NCBI RefSeq assembly: GCF_008710135.1
Contig: NZ_VYKK01000015.1
Span: 310,001 to 374,000, forward strand
Reading direction: 5' to 3'
From: Paenibacillus spiritus
Lineage (GTDB): Bacteria > Bacillota > Bacilli > Paenibacillales > Paenibacillaceae
DNA: 64,000 nucleotides
Each line of letters starts with the position of its first letter. Position 1 is the stretch's first letter. Shown one piece after another: positions 41,685-49,723 of the stretch. Both the position numbers and the translations under genes were made by a program. Below the pieces are notes generated by a model that did no database searches, was not told where the DNA came from, and saw only the letters and a program-made list of their open reading frames with translations.

Positions 41685-41717
41685 ATTCTACACCCCCGAA
41701 ACCCTATTCTGATCCAG

Positions 41718-41744
41718 ATTATACCATAATAAGGAATTCGTCAA
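41718..41744 (-). promoter_or_regulatory. sigma-A-like promoter of the second receptor gene
   Basis: Minus strand TTGACG (41739-41744), 15-nt spacer, TATAAT (41718-41723). The intact pair has a comparable TTGACC and TATACA at the same short spacing upstream of 30284. Confidence 0.5.
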
Positions 41745-41839
41745 ATGGAGTCTGAACTGCAGCCAATCGTCGAAATTGTCCGCTGTAAATTCCTGCGCGC
41801 ATTACGCTTTCTCCAGGCCATCTCTTTATTCCTTGCTTC

Positions 41840-42208
41840 CTATGCGTCGTAGAACATCATTACAACCAGGATAATCAGCAGACTGCAAATTACTGTCATG
41901 GCGATAAACAGCGACCAGACGGGAATCGAGCGGGAATGGAAGACTCCGGCGTTGATCTCTCTCCGTCTCCGCTGAAAATCCAGCGTGGCCAGCAGCTGAA
42001 TCAGCGCGCCGAGAAGAACGGCGCCCACGCCTCCGATGGAAGCGATCCAGTGGCCTACGGAAGCCAGGGCTTCGGTTCGAAAAGCGATTCCCGCGCTCAG
42101 GAATCCAAGGCCGATCACGGCTATGCTGGTCCGTACCCAGGCGAGGTACGTTCTCTCGTTGGCCAAGTGCTGCTGGGTGTATCTCTCTTCATGCAGGGGT
42201 TGATTCAT
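41840..42208 (-). CDS. DUF202 (YidH-like) membrane protein
   Basis: 122 residues with three membrane helices. The family signature is at the start: QQHLANERTYLAWVRTSIAVIGLGFLSAGIAF; then HWIASIGGVGAVLLGALIQLLATLDFQRRRREI and a final helix. ATG 42208 follows AAGGAGGTCTAT. Function of the family is unknown; one eukaryotic relative is the membrane part of the VTC polyphosphate complex. Confidence 0.85.
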   Translation of the reverse strand: MNQPLHEERYTQQHLANERTYLAWVRTSIAVIGLGFLSAGIAFRTEALASVGHWIASIGGVGAVLLGALIQLLATLDFQRRRREINAGVFHSRSIPVWSLFIAMTVICSLLIILVVMMFYDA

Positions 42209-42525
42209 ATAGACCTCCTTGCGGCAGACTCGATTCGGCTCTTAAATATATACCCTTCCCGCTCCCAAAGGAACGGTCTTAAGAAACCCGTTAAGAAACT
42301 ATAAGAACTTAGGTGTCTGCATTCAGATTGTCTTAATTTTGAAGAAACTCGCCGCTACCCTTAGAAAAACACCGATCCGATGAAGCCGGAACGGGTTTTA
42401 TCGAGAGATTTTGCGGATTTCTGGGACAGCGCGCTTTAAAAGGCTTTAAATGCTTTTTACTTCCCTGCCGCTTCTCGGGTAAGATTCGGATAATCCAATT
42501 TCGGACGACAGGAGGCTGTAATCGG
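42209..42525. other. 317-bp intergenic region
   Basis: Divergent spacer between the DUF202 gene and the 177-aa gene. It holds the two SDs (AAGGAGG for the left gene, ACAGGAGGC for the right) and AT-rich patches that could be -10 elements. I see no RNA gene, strong hairpin or repeat. Confidence 0.5.
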
Positions 42526-43059
42526 ATGCCATTGACAAAAACCTATTATTTCGGAACTCTTCCCCGGATGCTGGACCCCGTGAGTCTGGAGGAGTCCAGC
42601 TTTGCGGCTCTGTGGTTCGAGGAGGAGGAGCAACGCTTCATTGTTGGCTACGGCTTCGGCAGCCGACAGATCGACAAATTAAAGCAATTCATGGCGTTCA
42701 CCGCCCACTTCACCTGCTGCGATGAGCGGATAACGACCGATATTTACCGCGAGATCCGTCAGATTCAGCAGGAGCACGATTGGACCGCCCACCGGCGTCT
42801 CCCGTTCCTCTCGGTATTTCGGGCACCCTGGAACCGGATGGAGCCTGGCTGGTATATCCTGAAATCACGCAGCGTCTATCCGCTGCATCTGTCCGTGGTG
42901 CGCCGGACCCCCTACAGTATATGGCTGGAGCATGTTTCGGTATGCGAGAGCGAAGCCGAGCTTAGAGCCTGTATAGAAAAAGCGGGACAAGCTCATAAGC
43001 TTGACCCGCTTCGGATGAGAATTGCGACCCAACAGATGAAAGGGATGCTGCCGCTCTAG
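42526..43059 (+). CDS. hypothetical protein, 177 aa
   Basis: ATG 42526 follows ACAGGAGGCTGTAATCGG. Soluble, no signal peptide. Aromatic-rich: KTYYFGTLPRMLDPVSLEESSFAALWFEEEEQRFIVGYGFG, later FRAPWNRMEPGWYILKSRSVYPLHLSVVRRTPYSIWLEHVSV. I do not recognise the family. It is convergent with the oxidoreductase gene; the two stops lie within a threefold CGCTCTAG repeat. Confidence 0.65.
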   Translation: MPLTKTYYFGTLPRMLDPVSLEESSFAALWFEEEEQRFIVGYGFGSRQIDKLKQFMAFTAHFTCCDERITTDIYREIRQIQQEHDWTAHRRLPFLSVFRAPWNRMEPGWYILKSRSVYPLHLSVVRRTPYSIWLEHVSVCESEAELRACIEKAGQAHKLDPLRMRIATQQMKGMLPL

Positions 43060-43073
43060 TCGCTCTAGCCGCT

Positions 43074-45014
43074 CTAGATGGAGCGGGCGACTTCGTGGGC
43101 TTCGCTGACCGCGTTCAGCGCCCTGCGGGCCTTCAGGGCATCGCCGATCACATGGAACGGGATGCGGTGATCTTCACAATACGTGCGCACCGGACTGAAA
43201 TCGCGCGACCGGGCTCCGATGGCGATGACGACCGCGTCGCATGGATACGTCGTAAGCGCCCCGCCTTCGGTCTCCAGCACCACGCCCTCCTCCTGAATCT
43301 CCAGGCAGCGGGTATGGGTCAGAATCCGGACACCGGAAGCATGCAGATTCTCCATCACGCAGATAGACCGGAGGTCTCCCAAGTCCTTGGCGACCTTCTC
43401 CTGCATTTCGACGACCGTAATCTCCGAAGCGCTGCCGTGAACATATTCCGCCACTTCCAGACCGACCAGACCGCCGCCGACAATGACAACCCGGCCCGAT
43501 ACCGGGACGCGGCCCGACAATACGTCATGCGAGTTGGTTACGAAGGAGAGTTCGCTGCCCGGAACGCGAAGCTCCATCGGAGCGGCGCCGATGGCCGAGA
43601 TGACCTCGTCGGGCTGAAGCTCTTCCAGCAGCTGCAGCGTGACCGGAGTATCCAGCCGGACTTCGACGCCTTCCCGGATGACCTGCTCGCCTCGGGAGAG
43701 GGCGGCTGCCTTCATTTCTTCCTTGCGCGGCGCTTCGCCGGCCAAGGCGAATTGCCCGCCCAGCGAGCCGGTCGCCTCGCAGACAATCGGTTCATGTCCG
43801 CGGCGCTTCAGCACCATAGCTGCTTCCAGACCGGCAATGCCGCCTCCTGCGATCAGGACCTTCTTCGGCTGCTCTGCCGCCTTCAGCCGGAATTCGGCCT
43901 CCCGGCCGAGTGCCGGGTTGCGCAGACACGTGATGAACGGAACTTCTGCGGAGACGAAGCCGTCATAGCAGCCCTGGTTGCAGGCTACGCACTGCACAAT
44001 GTCATGGCTGCGGCCCGTCAGGGCTTTCTCGCAAAAGTCGGGATCGGCCAGTTGCGCCCGGCCCATAACGACCAGGTCGGCCTTATCGGCGGCCAGAATC
44101 TCTTCGGCCTGGTCCGGCGCATTGATGCGGCCGACGGCCACCGTGGCCATGCCGGTCTCCCGCCGGATGCGGGCGGCATTGTCTACATTGAATCCGCGGG
44201 GGAGGTCAATCGGCGGCACTTCGTATTTAATGGCCGCCGAAGAGAAGTTTCCGCGGGAGACGTCCAGGACGTCAACGCCGGCCGTACCGGCCATTTTGCA
44301 GAATTCAATGACTTCTTCGATCGTCAGGCCGCCCTCCAGATAATCGTCGTGCGCGTCGATCCGCATGAACAGCGGCATCTCTTCCGGCACATTGTTGCGG
44401 ATGGCTTCAATGCATTCCAGAAGGAACCGGGCCCGGTTCTCCAGACTTCCGCCGTATTCGTCGGTTCTGCGGTTAAAATACGGGCTCAGGAAGGAATGCG
44501 GCGTATAATTATGGCCTGCGTGGAACTCGAGAGTATCATAACCGGCCTCTACAGCGCGCCGGGCGGCCTCGCCGAAAGCCTGCGCCGCTTCACGCAGCGT
44601 CTCCCGGGTGGCGGCCGGCAGCACAACATCGGTTCCCTTCACGGGTACAGGGCTTGGGATAATCATAGCGGCGTCCGGATCGCTGCCCACCGCCATACCG
44701 CCCAGCCAGAGCTGAATGCCCGCCTTGCCGCCGGCCGCATGGACCGCATCGGCCAGACGCTTCAATTCGGGGATATAGCGATCATCGGAAATGGCAAGAA
44801 AATTCCGGGGCGAGGCCGGGCCATACACCGAACAGACTTCAACGAAGTTCAGTCCGCAGCCGCCCTCCGCCCGGGCCACATGGTAATCAATCAGCTGCTG
44901 GGTGACCAACCGGTCCTCCGTCCCCATTTTGGTACCCATGGCCGGGAATACCACCCGGTTCTTAAGTTCGAGCCCCCGGATGCGAATCGGGCTAAAAAGC
45001 GTTTCATATGCCAT
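43074..45014 (-). CDS. Old-Yellow-Enzyme-type FMN/FAD/4Fe-4S oxidoreductase (FadH/BaiCD-like)
   Basis: 646 residues. About 1-335 is the FMN TIM barrel (LFSPIRIRGLELKNRVVFPAMGTKMG, EFHAGHNYTPHSFLSPYFNRRTDEYGGSLENR). The Fe-S cluster Cys are in VQCVACNQGCYDGFVSAEVPFITCLRNP. FAD and NAD(P) folds follow (VLIAGGGIAGLEAAMVLKRRG; VVIVGGGLVGLEVAEYVHG). Relatives reduce dienoyl-CoA, bile-acid enones or other activated alkenes. Start ATG 45014. The TetR gene lies upstream in the same direction, with a palindromic operator in the 158-bp gap. Confidence 0.9.
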   Translation of the reverse strand: MAYETLFSPIRIRGLELKNRVVFPAMGTKMGTEDRLVTQQLIDYHVARAEGGCGLNFVEVCSVYGPASPRNFLAISDDRYIPELKRLADAVHAAGGKAGIQLWLGGMAVGSDPDAAMIIPSPVPVKGTDVVLPAATRETLREAAQAFGEAARRAVEAGYDTLEFHAGHNYTPHSFLSPYFNRRTDEYGGSLENRARFLLECIEAIRNNVPEEMPLFMRIDAHDDYLEGGLTIEEVIEFCKMAGTAGVDVLDVSRGNFSSAAIKYEVPPIDLPRGFNVDNAARIRRETGMATVAVGRINAPDQAEEILAADKADLVVMGRAQLADPDFCEKALTGRSHDIVQCVACNQGCYDGFVSAEVPFITCLRNPALGREAEFRLKAAEQPKKVLIAGGGIAGLEAAMVLKRRGHEPIVCEATGSLGGQFALAGEAPRKEEMKAAALSRGEQVIREGVEVRLDTPVTLQLLEELQPDEVISAIGAAPMELRVPGSELSFVTNSHDVLSGRVPVSGRVVIVGGGLVGLEVAEYVHGSASEITVVEMQEKVAKDLGDLRSICVMENLHASGVRILTHTRCLEIQEEGVVLETEGGALTTYPCDAVVIAIGARSRDFSPVRTYCEDHRIPFHVIGDALKARRALNAVSEAHEVARSI

Positions 45015-45130
45015 TTCAAATGCTCCCCTGCGGTTTTTTACAGACCGGTAAGTGATTCATTTCACATAGATTCAAAGAAGAAAGGCCTGTAACTCTACTA
45101 TAAAAGAGAAATGAAACTGATACAATACGT

Positions 45131-45149
45131 TTCAAACAAAGTGTTTGAA
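45131..45149. promoter_or_regulatory. palindromic operator for the TetR regulator
   Basis: TTCAAACA-AAG-TGTTTGAA is a perfect 8+8 inverted repeat with 3-nt centre between the TetR gene and the oxidoreductase gene. A looser GAAAC...GTTTC repeat overlaps it on the left. Confidence 0.6.
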
Positions 45150-45172
45150 TTTTCTGCGAACCTCATCCCCGG

Positions 45173-45757
45173 CTAGACCGCCTTCAAGGAATCCAGGAGC
45201 AGACGGAGATACTTCAGACGTCCTTCCCTGTCTTCCAGCAAGTCTTGGATAGAGGGCGCCATTTCTTCGGATTCGGCAGGGTAATTCACCGAAGAAGTGA
45301 AGATGACATACTTAAAATGCAGCGCCATCTCGTCTCCGGGTGCGATTCGCCCGAGCGCCTGCTGCAGCAGCAGACCGATCTCTTCCGACAGACTCACAAT
45401 GGTTGCCGAAGCTTCGTCGGAAGCGGCAGCAGTAAGGGAATGTGTGTGGATCACCATATTCCCGGGGAACCGGAGCGCATATTCCATAATTTCATTGGCC
45501 GCCAGCAGGAGCCTCTCCTCGTCTTCCAGCGTCCGGTCCTTCAGAATGTCCAGCACCGCCTGCGTGTTGCCGATGTAGAATTCCTTCACGAGCCGAAGCA
45601 TTTCCTCTTTGGTCCGGAAGTAGTAATTAATCGCGCTTACGTTGACTCCGGCTTCCTTGGCAATGGCCCGGATGGAAATGTCGCATCGCTTGTTCTTCCC
45701 CATCAAATACAGCGCACGGTCCAGAATCCGCTCCTCTACGTTCTTCATCTCTCTCAT
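45173..45757 (-). CDS. TetR-family regulator
   Basis: 194 residues from ATG 45757 (AAGGAG at good spacing); the frame runs open to 45838 but without SD. HTH: RILDRALYLMGKNKRCDISIRAIAKEAGVNVSAINYYFRTKEEMLRLVKEFY. The C-terminal ligand domain is family-variable. Its position 158 bp before the oxidoreductase gene and the palindrome between them indicate it represses that gene, with an enone or acyl ligand possible as inducer. Confidence 0.88.
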   Translation of the reverse strand: MREMKNVEERILDRALYLMGKNKRCDISIRAIAKEAGVNVSAINYYFRTKEEMLRLVKEFYIGNTQAVLDILKDRTLEDEERLLLAANEIMEYALRFPGNMVIHTHSLTAAASDEASATIVSLSEEIGLLLQQALGRIAPGDEMALHFKYVIFTSSVNYPAESEEMAPSIQDLLEDREGRLKYLRLLLDSLKAV

Positions 45758-45834
45758 CTTCTGCTGCTCCTTCTCCCTGCTTTCTTCATGTCTTACATTA
45801 TAGGATCCTATCCTTCCGGCCTGCAACACAGCCT

Positions 45835-46308
45835 TCACAGCTTGCGCATATACCAGGCATCGCAGGCAAAATGCTCCGACCCGGCCAGCGGGGCCGGGAG
45901 CGGACGGAAGCCGTGCTTGAGATAGAAGCGGTTCGCCGCTTCCATTGTCTGAAGCGTCTCCAGGTAGCAGGACTGGTAATGCTGCTCGGCGAACTCCAGC
46001 GCGGTCCGAAGGAGAATCGCCGCCGCACCCGTCCCTCTCGCCTCGGGAAGCAGATACATCTTCTGAAGCTCGCAGACGCCTTGCTCCGGAGAGCCGAATT
46101 CGGCGATGCCGCAGCCGCCCAGCATACGGCCGGTGCTGCTGAAGGCGACCCAGTAAGCCCGTCCCTCCGCTTCATAATAATCCGATAAGCGGTTTAAGCT
46201 CTCGTCCTGCCAGGCCAGTCCTTCCCGGTTGCCTCCGAACTCAATCAGGCACTGGCGGATAATCGTTTCGATACCGGGGTTGTCTGCCGGTGTAATCGTC
46301 CGTATCAT
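45835..46308 (-). CDS. GNAT acetyltransferase
   Basis: 157 residues from ATG 46308 (GGGGAGGAAAATACC before it). Typical order: IRTITPADNPGIETIIRQCLIEFGG, then VCELQKMYLLPEARGTGAAAILLRTALEFAEQHYQSCYLETLQTMEAANRFYLKHGF with the acetyl-CoA loop ARGTGAA. The acceptor is unknown. It is the last gene after the amino-acid ABC operon, separated by a hairpin. Confidence 0.85.
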   Translation of the reverse strand: MIRTITPADNPGIETIIRQCLIEFGGNREGLAWQDESLNRLSDYYEAEGRAYWVAFSSTGRMLGGCGIAEFGSPEQGVCELQKMYLLPEARGTGAAAILLRTALEFAEQHYQSCYLETLQTMEAANRFYLKHGFRPLPAPLAGSEHFACDAWYMRKL

Positions 46309-46332
46309 GGTATTTTCCTCCCCATATAAATA

Positions 46333-46369
46333 GGCGGCCGCTCCTTCTGCAAGAGAAGGAACAGCCGCC
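46333..46369 (-). terminator. hairpin after the ABC operon
   Basis: A 16-bp imperfect stem (46333-46348 with 46354-46369, two mismatches) and GCAAG loop, then TATTTATAT on the minus strand. It is probably a partial terminator before the acetyltransferase gene. Confidence 0.55.
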
Positions 46370-46380
46370 AGCATACCGCT

Positions 46381-47124
46381 CTAATCCTGCCCAATGAACG
46401 CCCGGGTCCGCTCCGTCTGCGGGCTTCCGAAGATTTCTTCCGGGGTTCCCGATTCGGCGATTTCCCCCCGGTCCATGAAGAAGATTCGGTCCGCCACATC
46501 CCGGGCAAACGCCATTTCATGCGTCACAATCAGCATGGTCATGTTCTCCTCGGCAAGCTGCCGGATGACCCGCAGCACCTCGCCGGTCAGCTCCGGGTCC
46601 AGCGCCGAGGTCGGTTCGTCGAACAGCAGAATCTCTGGCTGCAGCATCAGCGCTCTGGCAATGGCCACCCGCTGCTTCTGGCCGCCCGAGAGCATGGACG
46701 GGTACGAGTCTGCTTTGTCCGCCAGCCCTACCTTGGCAAGCAGCTCGAGGCTTCGCGCCCGGATAGCTTCGTCGCTGCCGCGATTCAGCGTGCGCGGAGC
46801 CAGCTCCAGATTGCCTCGGACGGTAAGGTGCGGGAACAGATTGAAATGCTGAAAGACCATTCCCATGCTTGCGGTCAGTTCCCGGATCTGATGCTTCTCC
46901 GCATAGCCGCCCTTCTCGACCAGCGGCTTGCCGTGAATCCGGATGGTTCCGCCGTTCACTTCCTCCAGATGAATCAGGCTACGCAGCATAGTGCTCTTGC
47001 CCGACCCGGAGGGCCCGATGACGGCGATAACTTCGCCCGGATTCACCTCAAAGGTAATCTCTTTCAGGACTTCCAGAGCGCCGAATGACTTTTGCAGTTG
47101 TTCCACTTCAATTATGCTTCCCAT
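46381..47124 (-). CDS. polar amino-acid ABC transporter, ATP-binding subunit
   Basis: 247 residues: Walker [11 protein letters not shown]-loop [11 protein letters not shown], signature [15 protein letters not shown], Walker [15 protein letters not shown], and switch His in [26 protein letters not shown]. The last stretch is characteristic of the PAAT family (GlnQ/ArtP/HisP). Third gene of an operon after the binding protein and permease, 15 bp after the permease stop. Confidence 0.94.
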   Translation of the reverse strand: MGSIIEVEQLQKSFGALEVLKEITFEVNPGEVIAVIGPSGSGKSTMLRSLIHLEEVNGGTIRIHGKPLVEKGGYAEKHQIRELTASMGMVFQHFNLFPHLTVRGNLELAPRTLNRGSDEAIRARSLELLAKVGLADKADSYPSMLSGGQKQRVAIARALMLQPEILLFDEPTSALDPELTGEVLRVIRQLAEENMTMLIVTHEMAFARDVADRIFFMDRGEIAESGTPEEIFGSPQTERTRAFIGQD

Positions 47125-47139
47125 ACGCGGCCATTCCTT

Positions 47140-47799
47140 CTATTCATATTTAAACCGCCGTTCGAGTCCCTTGAACAGCAGGGTCAGGACGAGGGTCATC
47201 AGCAGATAGATAACGCCTGCGACGACGAACGGCGTCACCGTGAAATCCCGGTTCACGGCGGTCTTGGCATAGTTCAGCAGCTCCGGAACCGCAACGGCGT
47301 ACAGCAGCGCCGTGTCTTTGACCAGCGTGATCGACTCGTTGGCGACCGCCGGCAGCGCAACGCGGAACATCTGGGCCAGGACGACCTTGCGCAGCGTCTG
47401 CCACCGGTTCAGACCCAGCACCTGCGCCGCCTCGTATTGGCCTTTGTCGATGGAGAGCAGGCCGCCGCGGAAGATCTCCGCGAAATAGGCGCCATAGTTC
47501 AGAATGAAGCCCAGACTGGCCGCCACGAACCGGTCCAGCACCAGATGCGGGCCGATGACCGGAATCTGCGGCAGTCCGAAGCAGAAGAACAGAAGCTGGA
47601 GCAGCAGCGGCGTGCCGCGCATGACATAGATGTACGTGTGCGCGATCCAGGCCAGAGGCTTGACCGCGCTGCGGGCCATCAGGGTGACCAGCATTCCGAG
47701 CGGGATCGACAGGACGATTACGATCAGAAAGAGCAGGATCGTCGTCCGGGCGCCTTCCAGCATCGGACCGGAGATTTGGATAATATAGTCCAGATTCAT
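47140..47799 (-). CDS. polar amino-acid ABC transporter, permease subunit
   Basis: 219 residues with about five membrane helices. PAAT/HisM signature: LEGARTTILLFLIVIVLSIPLGM, YIYVMRGTPLLLQLLFFCFGLP, and the ATPase-contact EAA loop YEAAQVLGLNRWQTLRKVVLAQMFRVALPAVANESITLVKDTAL. It forms the membrane channel, probably as a homodimer since only one permease gene is present. Confidence 0.93.
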   Translation of the reverse strand: MNLDYIIQISGPMLEGARTTILLFLIVIVLSIPLGMLVTLMARSAVKPLAWIAHTYIYVMRGTPLLLQLLFFCFGLPQIPVIGPHLVLDRFVAASLGFILNYGAYFAEIFRGGLLSIDKGQYEAAQVLGLNRWQTLRKVVLAQMFRVALPAVANESITLVKDTALLYAVAVPELLNYAKTAVNRDFTVTPFVVAGVIYLLMTLVLTLLFKGLERRFKYE

Positions 47800-47835
47800 G
47801 TCTTCAACCGACTCCCAAGTCTAGCAATGTCTTCG

Positions 47836-48615
47836 TTATTTCAGTACCTTATTCTCTCCGAACCACTTCGTGGAGATTTCATCGGCGGTTCCGTCGCTGC
47901 TTAGCTCGTCCAGCGCCTTCTGCAGATCTCCGAGCAGCTCATCGTTGCCCTTCTTGATGCCGACGCCGTACTGTTCGGGAGCGAGCGACTCATCCAGCAC
48001 CTTGAACGTACCCGGTTCTTTGGACATGTAGTAATCGGCTACGACCTCGTCGATAATCACCGCATCCAGACGCTTGGATTTCAGATCCGTCAGGGCCAGA
48101 ACGTTGTCCGGGAACTCCGAGACCTTCCCGACTTCGGACTTGATCGGACTGGCCTCCAGCGCGTCTGATGCCGACGAGAGGCTCTGCAGCCCGATTTCCT
48201 TGCCGGCGAGATCGGACAGCTTGGCAAGCGGCGAATCCGCCAGCACGACGGCGACCTGGCTGTTCTCCAGATAAGGCTTCGTGAAGAGCACTTTCTCCTT
48301 GCGTTCGTCCGTAATCGTATAGCCATTCCAGATCATGTCGATTCGGCCGCTGTTAAGCTCCGACTCCTTGGCGGACCAGTCAATCGGCTGGAAGGTCACG
48401 TCACGGCCCATCTTCTCTGCTGCCGCCTTGGCATAGTCAATATCAAAGCCGACGATGTCGTTGTTGTCGTCCCGGAAGCCCATCGGCGCGAACTTATCGT
48501 CAATGCCGATGACGAGCTTGCCCTCCCCGTTCTCCGAGCCCGAACATCCCGACAGCAGCGTCATGGCTGTAAGTCCAATAACTGCAATTAAACTCCCTAT
48601 CCCTCTTCTTCTCAT
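47836..48615 (-). CDS. polar amino-acid ABC transporter, substrate-binding lipoprotein
   Basis: 259 residues. Lipoprotein signal peptide with lipobox LLSGC. Binding-protein family 3 pattern: KLVIGIDDKFAPMGFRDDNNDIVGFDIDYAKAAAEKMG, SELNSGRIDMIWNGYTITDERKEKVLFTKPYLENSQVAVV, and AVIIDEVVADYYM. The segment preceding the lobe crossing lacks the Arg-rich motif of some arginine binders; a neutral or small polar amino acid is as likely. First gene of the operon. Confidence 0.93.
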   Translation of the reverse strand: MRRRGIGSLIAVIGLTAMTLLSGCSGSENGEGKLVIGIDDKFAPMGFRDDNNDIVGFDIDYAKAAAEKMGRDVTFQPIDWSAKESELNSGRIDMIWNGYTITDERKEKVLFTKPYLENSQVAVVLADSPLAKLSDLAGKEIGLQSLSSASDALEASPIKSEVGKVSEFPDNVLALTDLKSKRLDAVIIDEVVADYYMSKEPGTFKVLDESLAPEQYGVGIKKGNDELLGDLQKALDELSSDGTADEISTKWFGENKVLK

Positions 48616-48701
48616 CTCTCTAGGCCTCCCGCTTTAGTTCACTACCACGTTATCAGTTTATCATAATAACATAGCAGGGGAGATCCGTCGATAGAGAAGT
48701 C

Positions 48702-49604
48702 TTACTCTTCTGGGTGATTTGTCCTTCCGTTCCTGCTTCGTTCAAAATAATCGGCCACAACATCGCGGAACTTCCGGGCCGCATCGGACAAGTAACGTCC
48801 ACGGTGACGCAGCAGCGCAATCTCCCGGACCAGATCTTCATTCTCGAAGCCGATATAGGCCACGGCTCTGCGGTAATCCCGGGCGGTGCCCGGTACAAAG
48901 GCTGCCCCGATTCCGGCTTCGACCAGGTCGAGAATCCGCGCCGGTTCATCCCCTTCATAGATGTACCGCGGCGTTACGCCTGCCGACCGGCACAGAGAGT
49001 CGATGAGATCGCGTGTCCCGTAGCCTTTCTTGACCCCAACCAGCTCCTCTTCTCCAATGTCGGCAAGAGATAACGCCGAGCGACCGGCAAGACGGTGTTC
49101 CGCGGGAACCGCCAAGACAATCGGATCGGTATGGATCAGTTCACACTGAATGTCCTCCTGCTCGAACAGCGGGGAGACCAGACAGTAGTCCGCTTCGCCC
49201 CGCCGAAGGCAGGCCGCCATCTCATCGAGAGGCATCATCTGGACATGAAAATGAATGGAGGGCTCTCTGCCCCGCAGCTCGCCAAGGATGGCCGGCAGCA
49301 TGCTGGCGGTATTGACGGCAAGCTCAAGCGTGCCGCTAGCCGCCCCGCTCTGGCCGCTCAGCTCCTGCCGCCCCTGTTCCAATTCAAACAACGCCCGCTG
49401 GGCCCGTTCAAGGAAGCGCGCGCCATTGGCGTTCAGCCGGACTCTGCGCCCGATACGGTCAAAGAGAAGCACCCCGAGGTCCTCTTCCAGCCGGTGAATC
49501 GTCCTGCTGAGAGAAGACTGGGTCACGTGCAGACGATTCGCCGCTTCGGTGACATGCCCGATTCTGGCTACTTCCACAAAATACTGAAGCTGCAGTAATT
49601 CCAT
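48702..49604 (-). CDS. LysR-family regulator
   Basis: 300 residues from ATG 49604 (GGAGGGG upstream). HTH: LQLQYFVEVARIGHVTEAANRLHVTQSSLSRTIHRLEEDLGVLLFDRIGRRVRLNANG. The effector domain is complete. Divergent from the MFS gene across about 120 bp, which contains AT-rich inverted sequences (ATGATAATATAACATATAAT), so it probably regulates that exporter and itself. Confidence 0.9.
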   Translation of the reverse strand: MELLQLQYFVEVARIGHVTEAANRLHVTQSSLSRTIHRLEEDLGVLLFDRIGRRVRLNANGARFLERAQRALFELEQGRQELSGQSGAASGTLELAVNTASMLPAILGELRGREPSIHFHVQMMPLDEMAACLRRGEADYCLVSPLFEQEDIQCELIHTDPIVLAVPAEHRLAGRSALSLADIGEEELVGVKKGYGTRDLIDSLCRSAGVTPRYIYEGDEPARILDLVEAGIGAAFVPGTARDYRRAVAYIGFENEDLVREIALLRHRGRYLSDAARKFRDVVADYFERSRNGRTNHPEE

Positions 49605-49723
49605 TTCTGCCCCTCCTTCATTCTCCCCGATAAATGATAATATAACATATAATGCGTTGGAAGTAATCAGCAGAGGAGAGTAGCATGAAGGGTAACTTTT
49701 CATTCCATTCGAGGAGGTTGAGG

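Noticed and set aside
43050-43080. Threefold CGCTCTAG repeat at the convergent stops
   Set aside because: Very short; provides TAG stops on both strands and is most simply slippage-generated.
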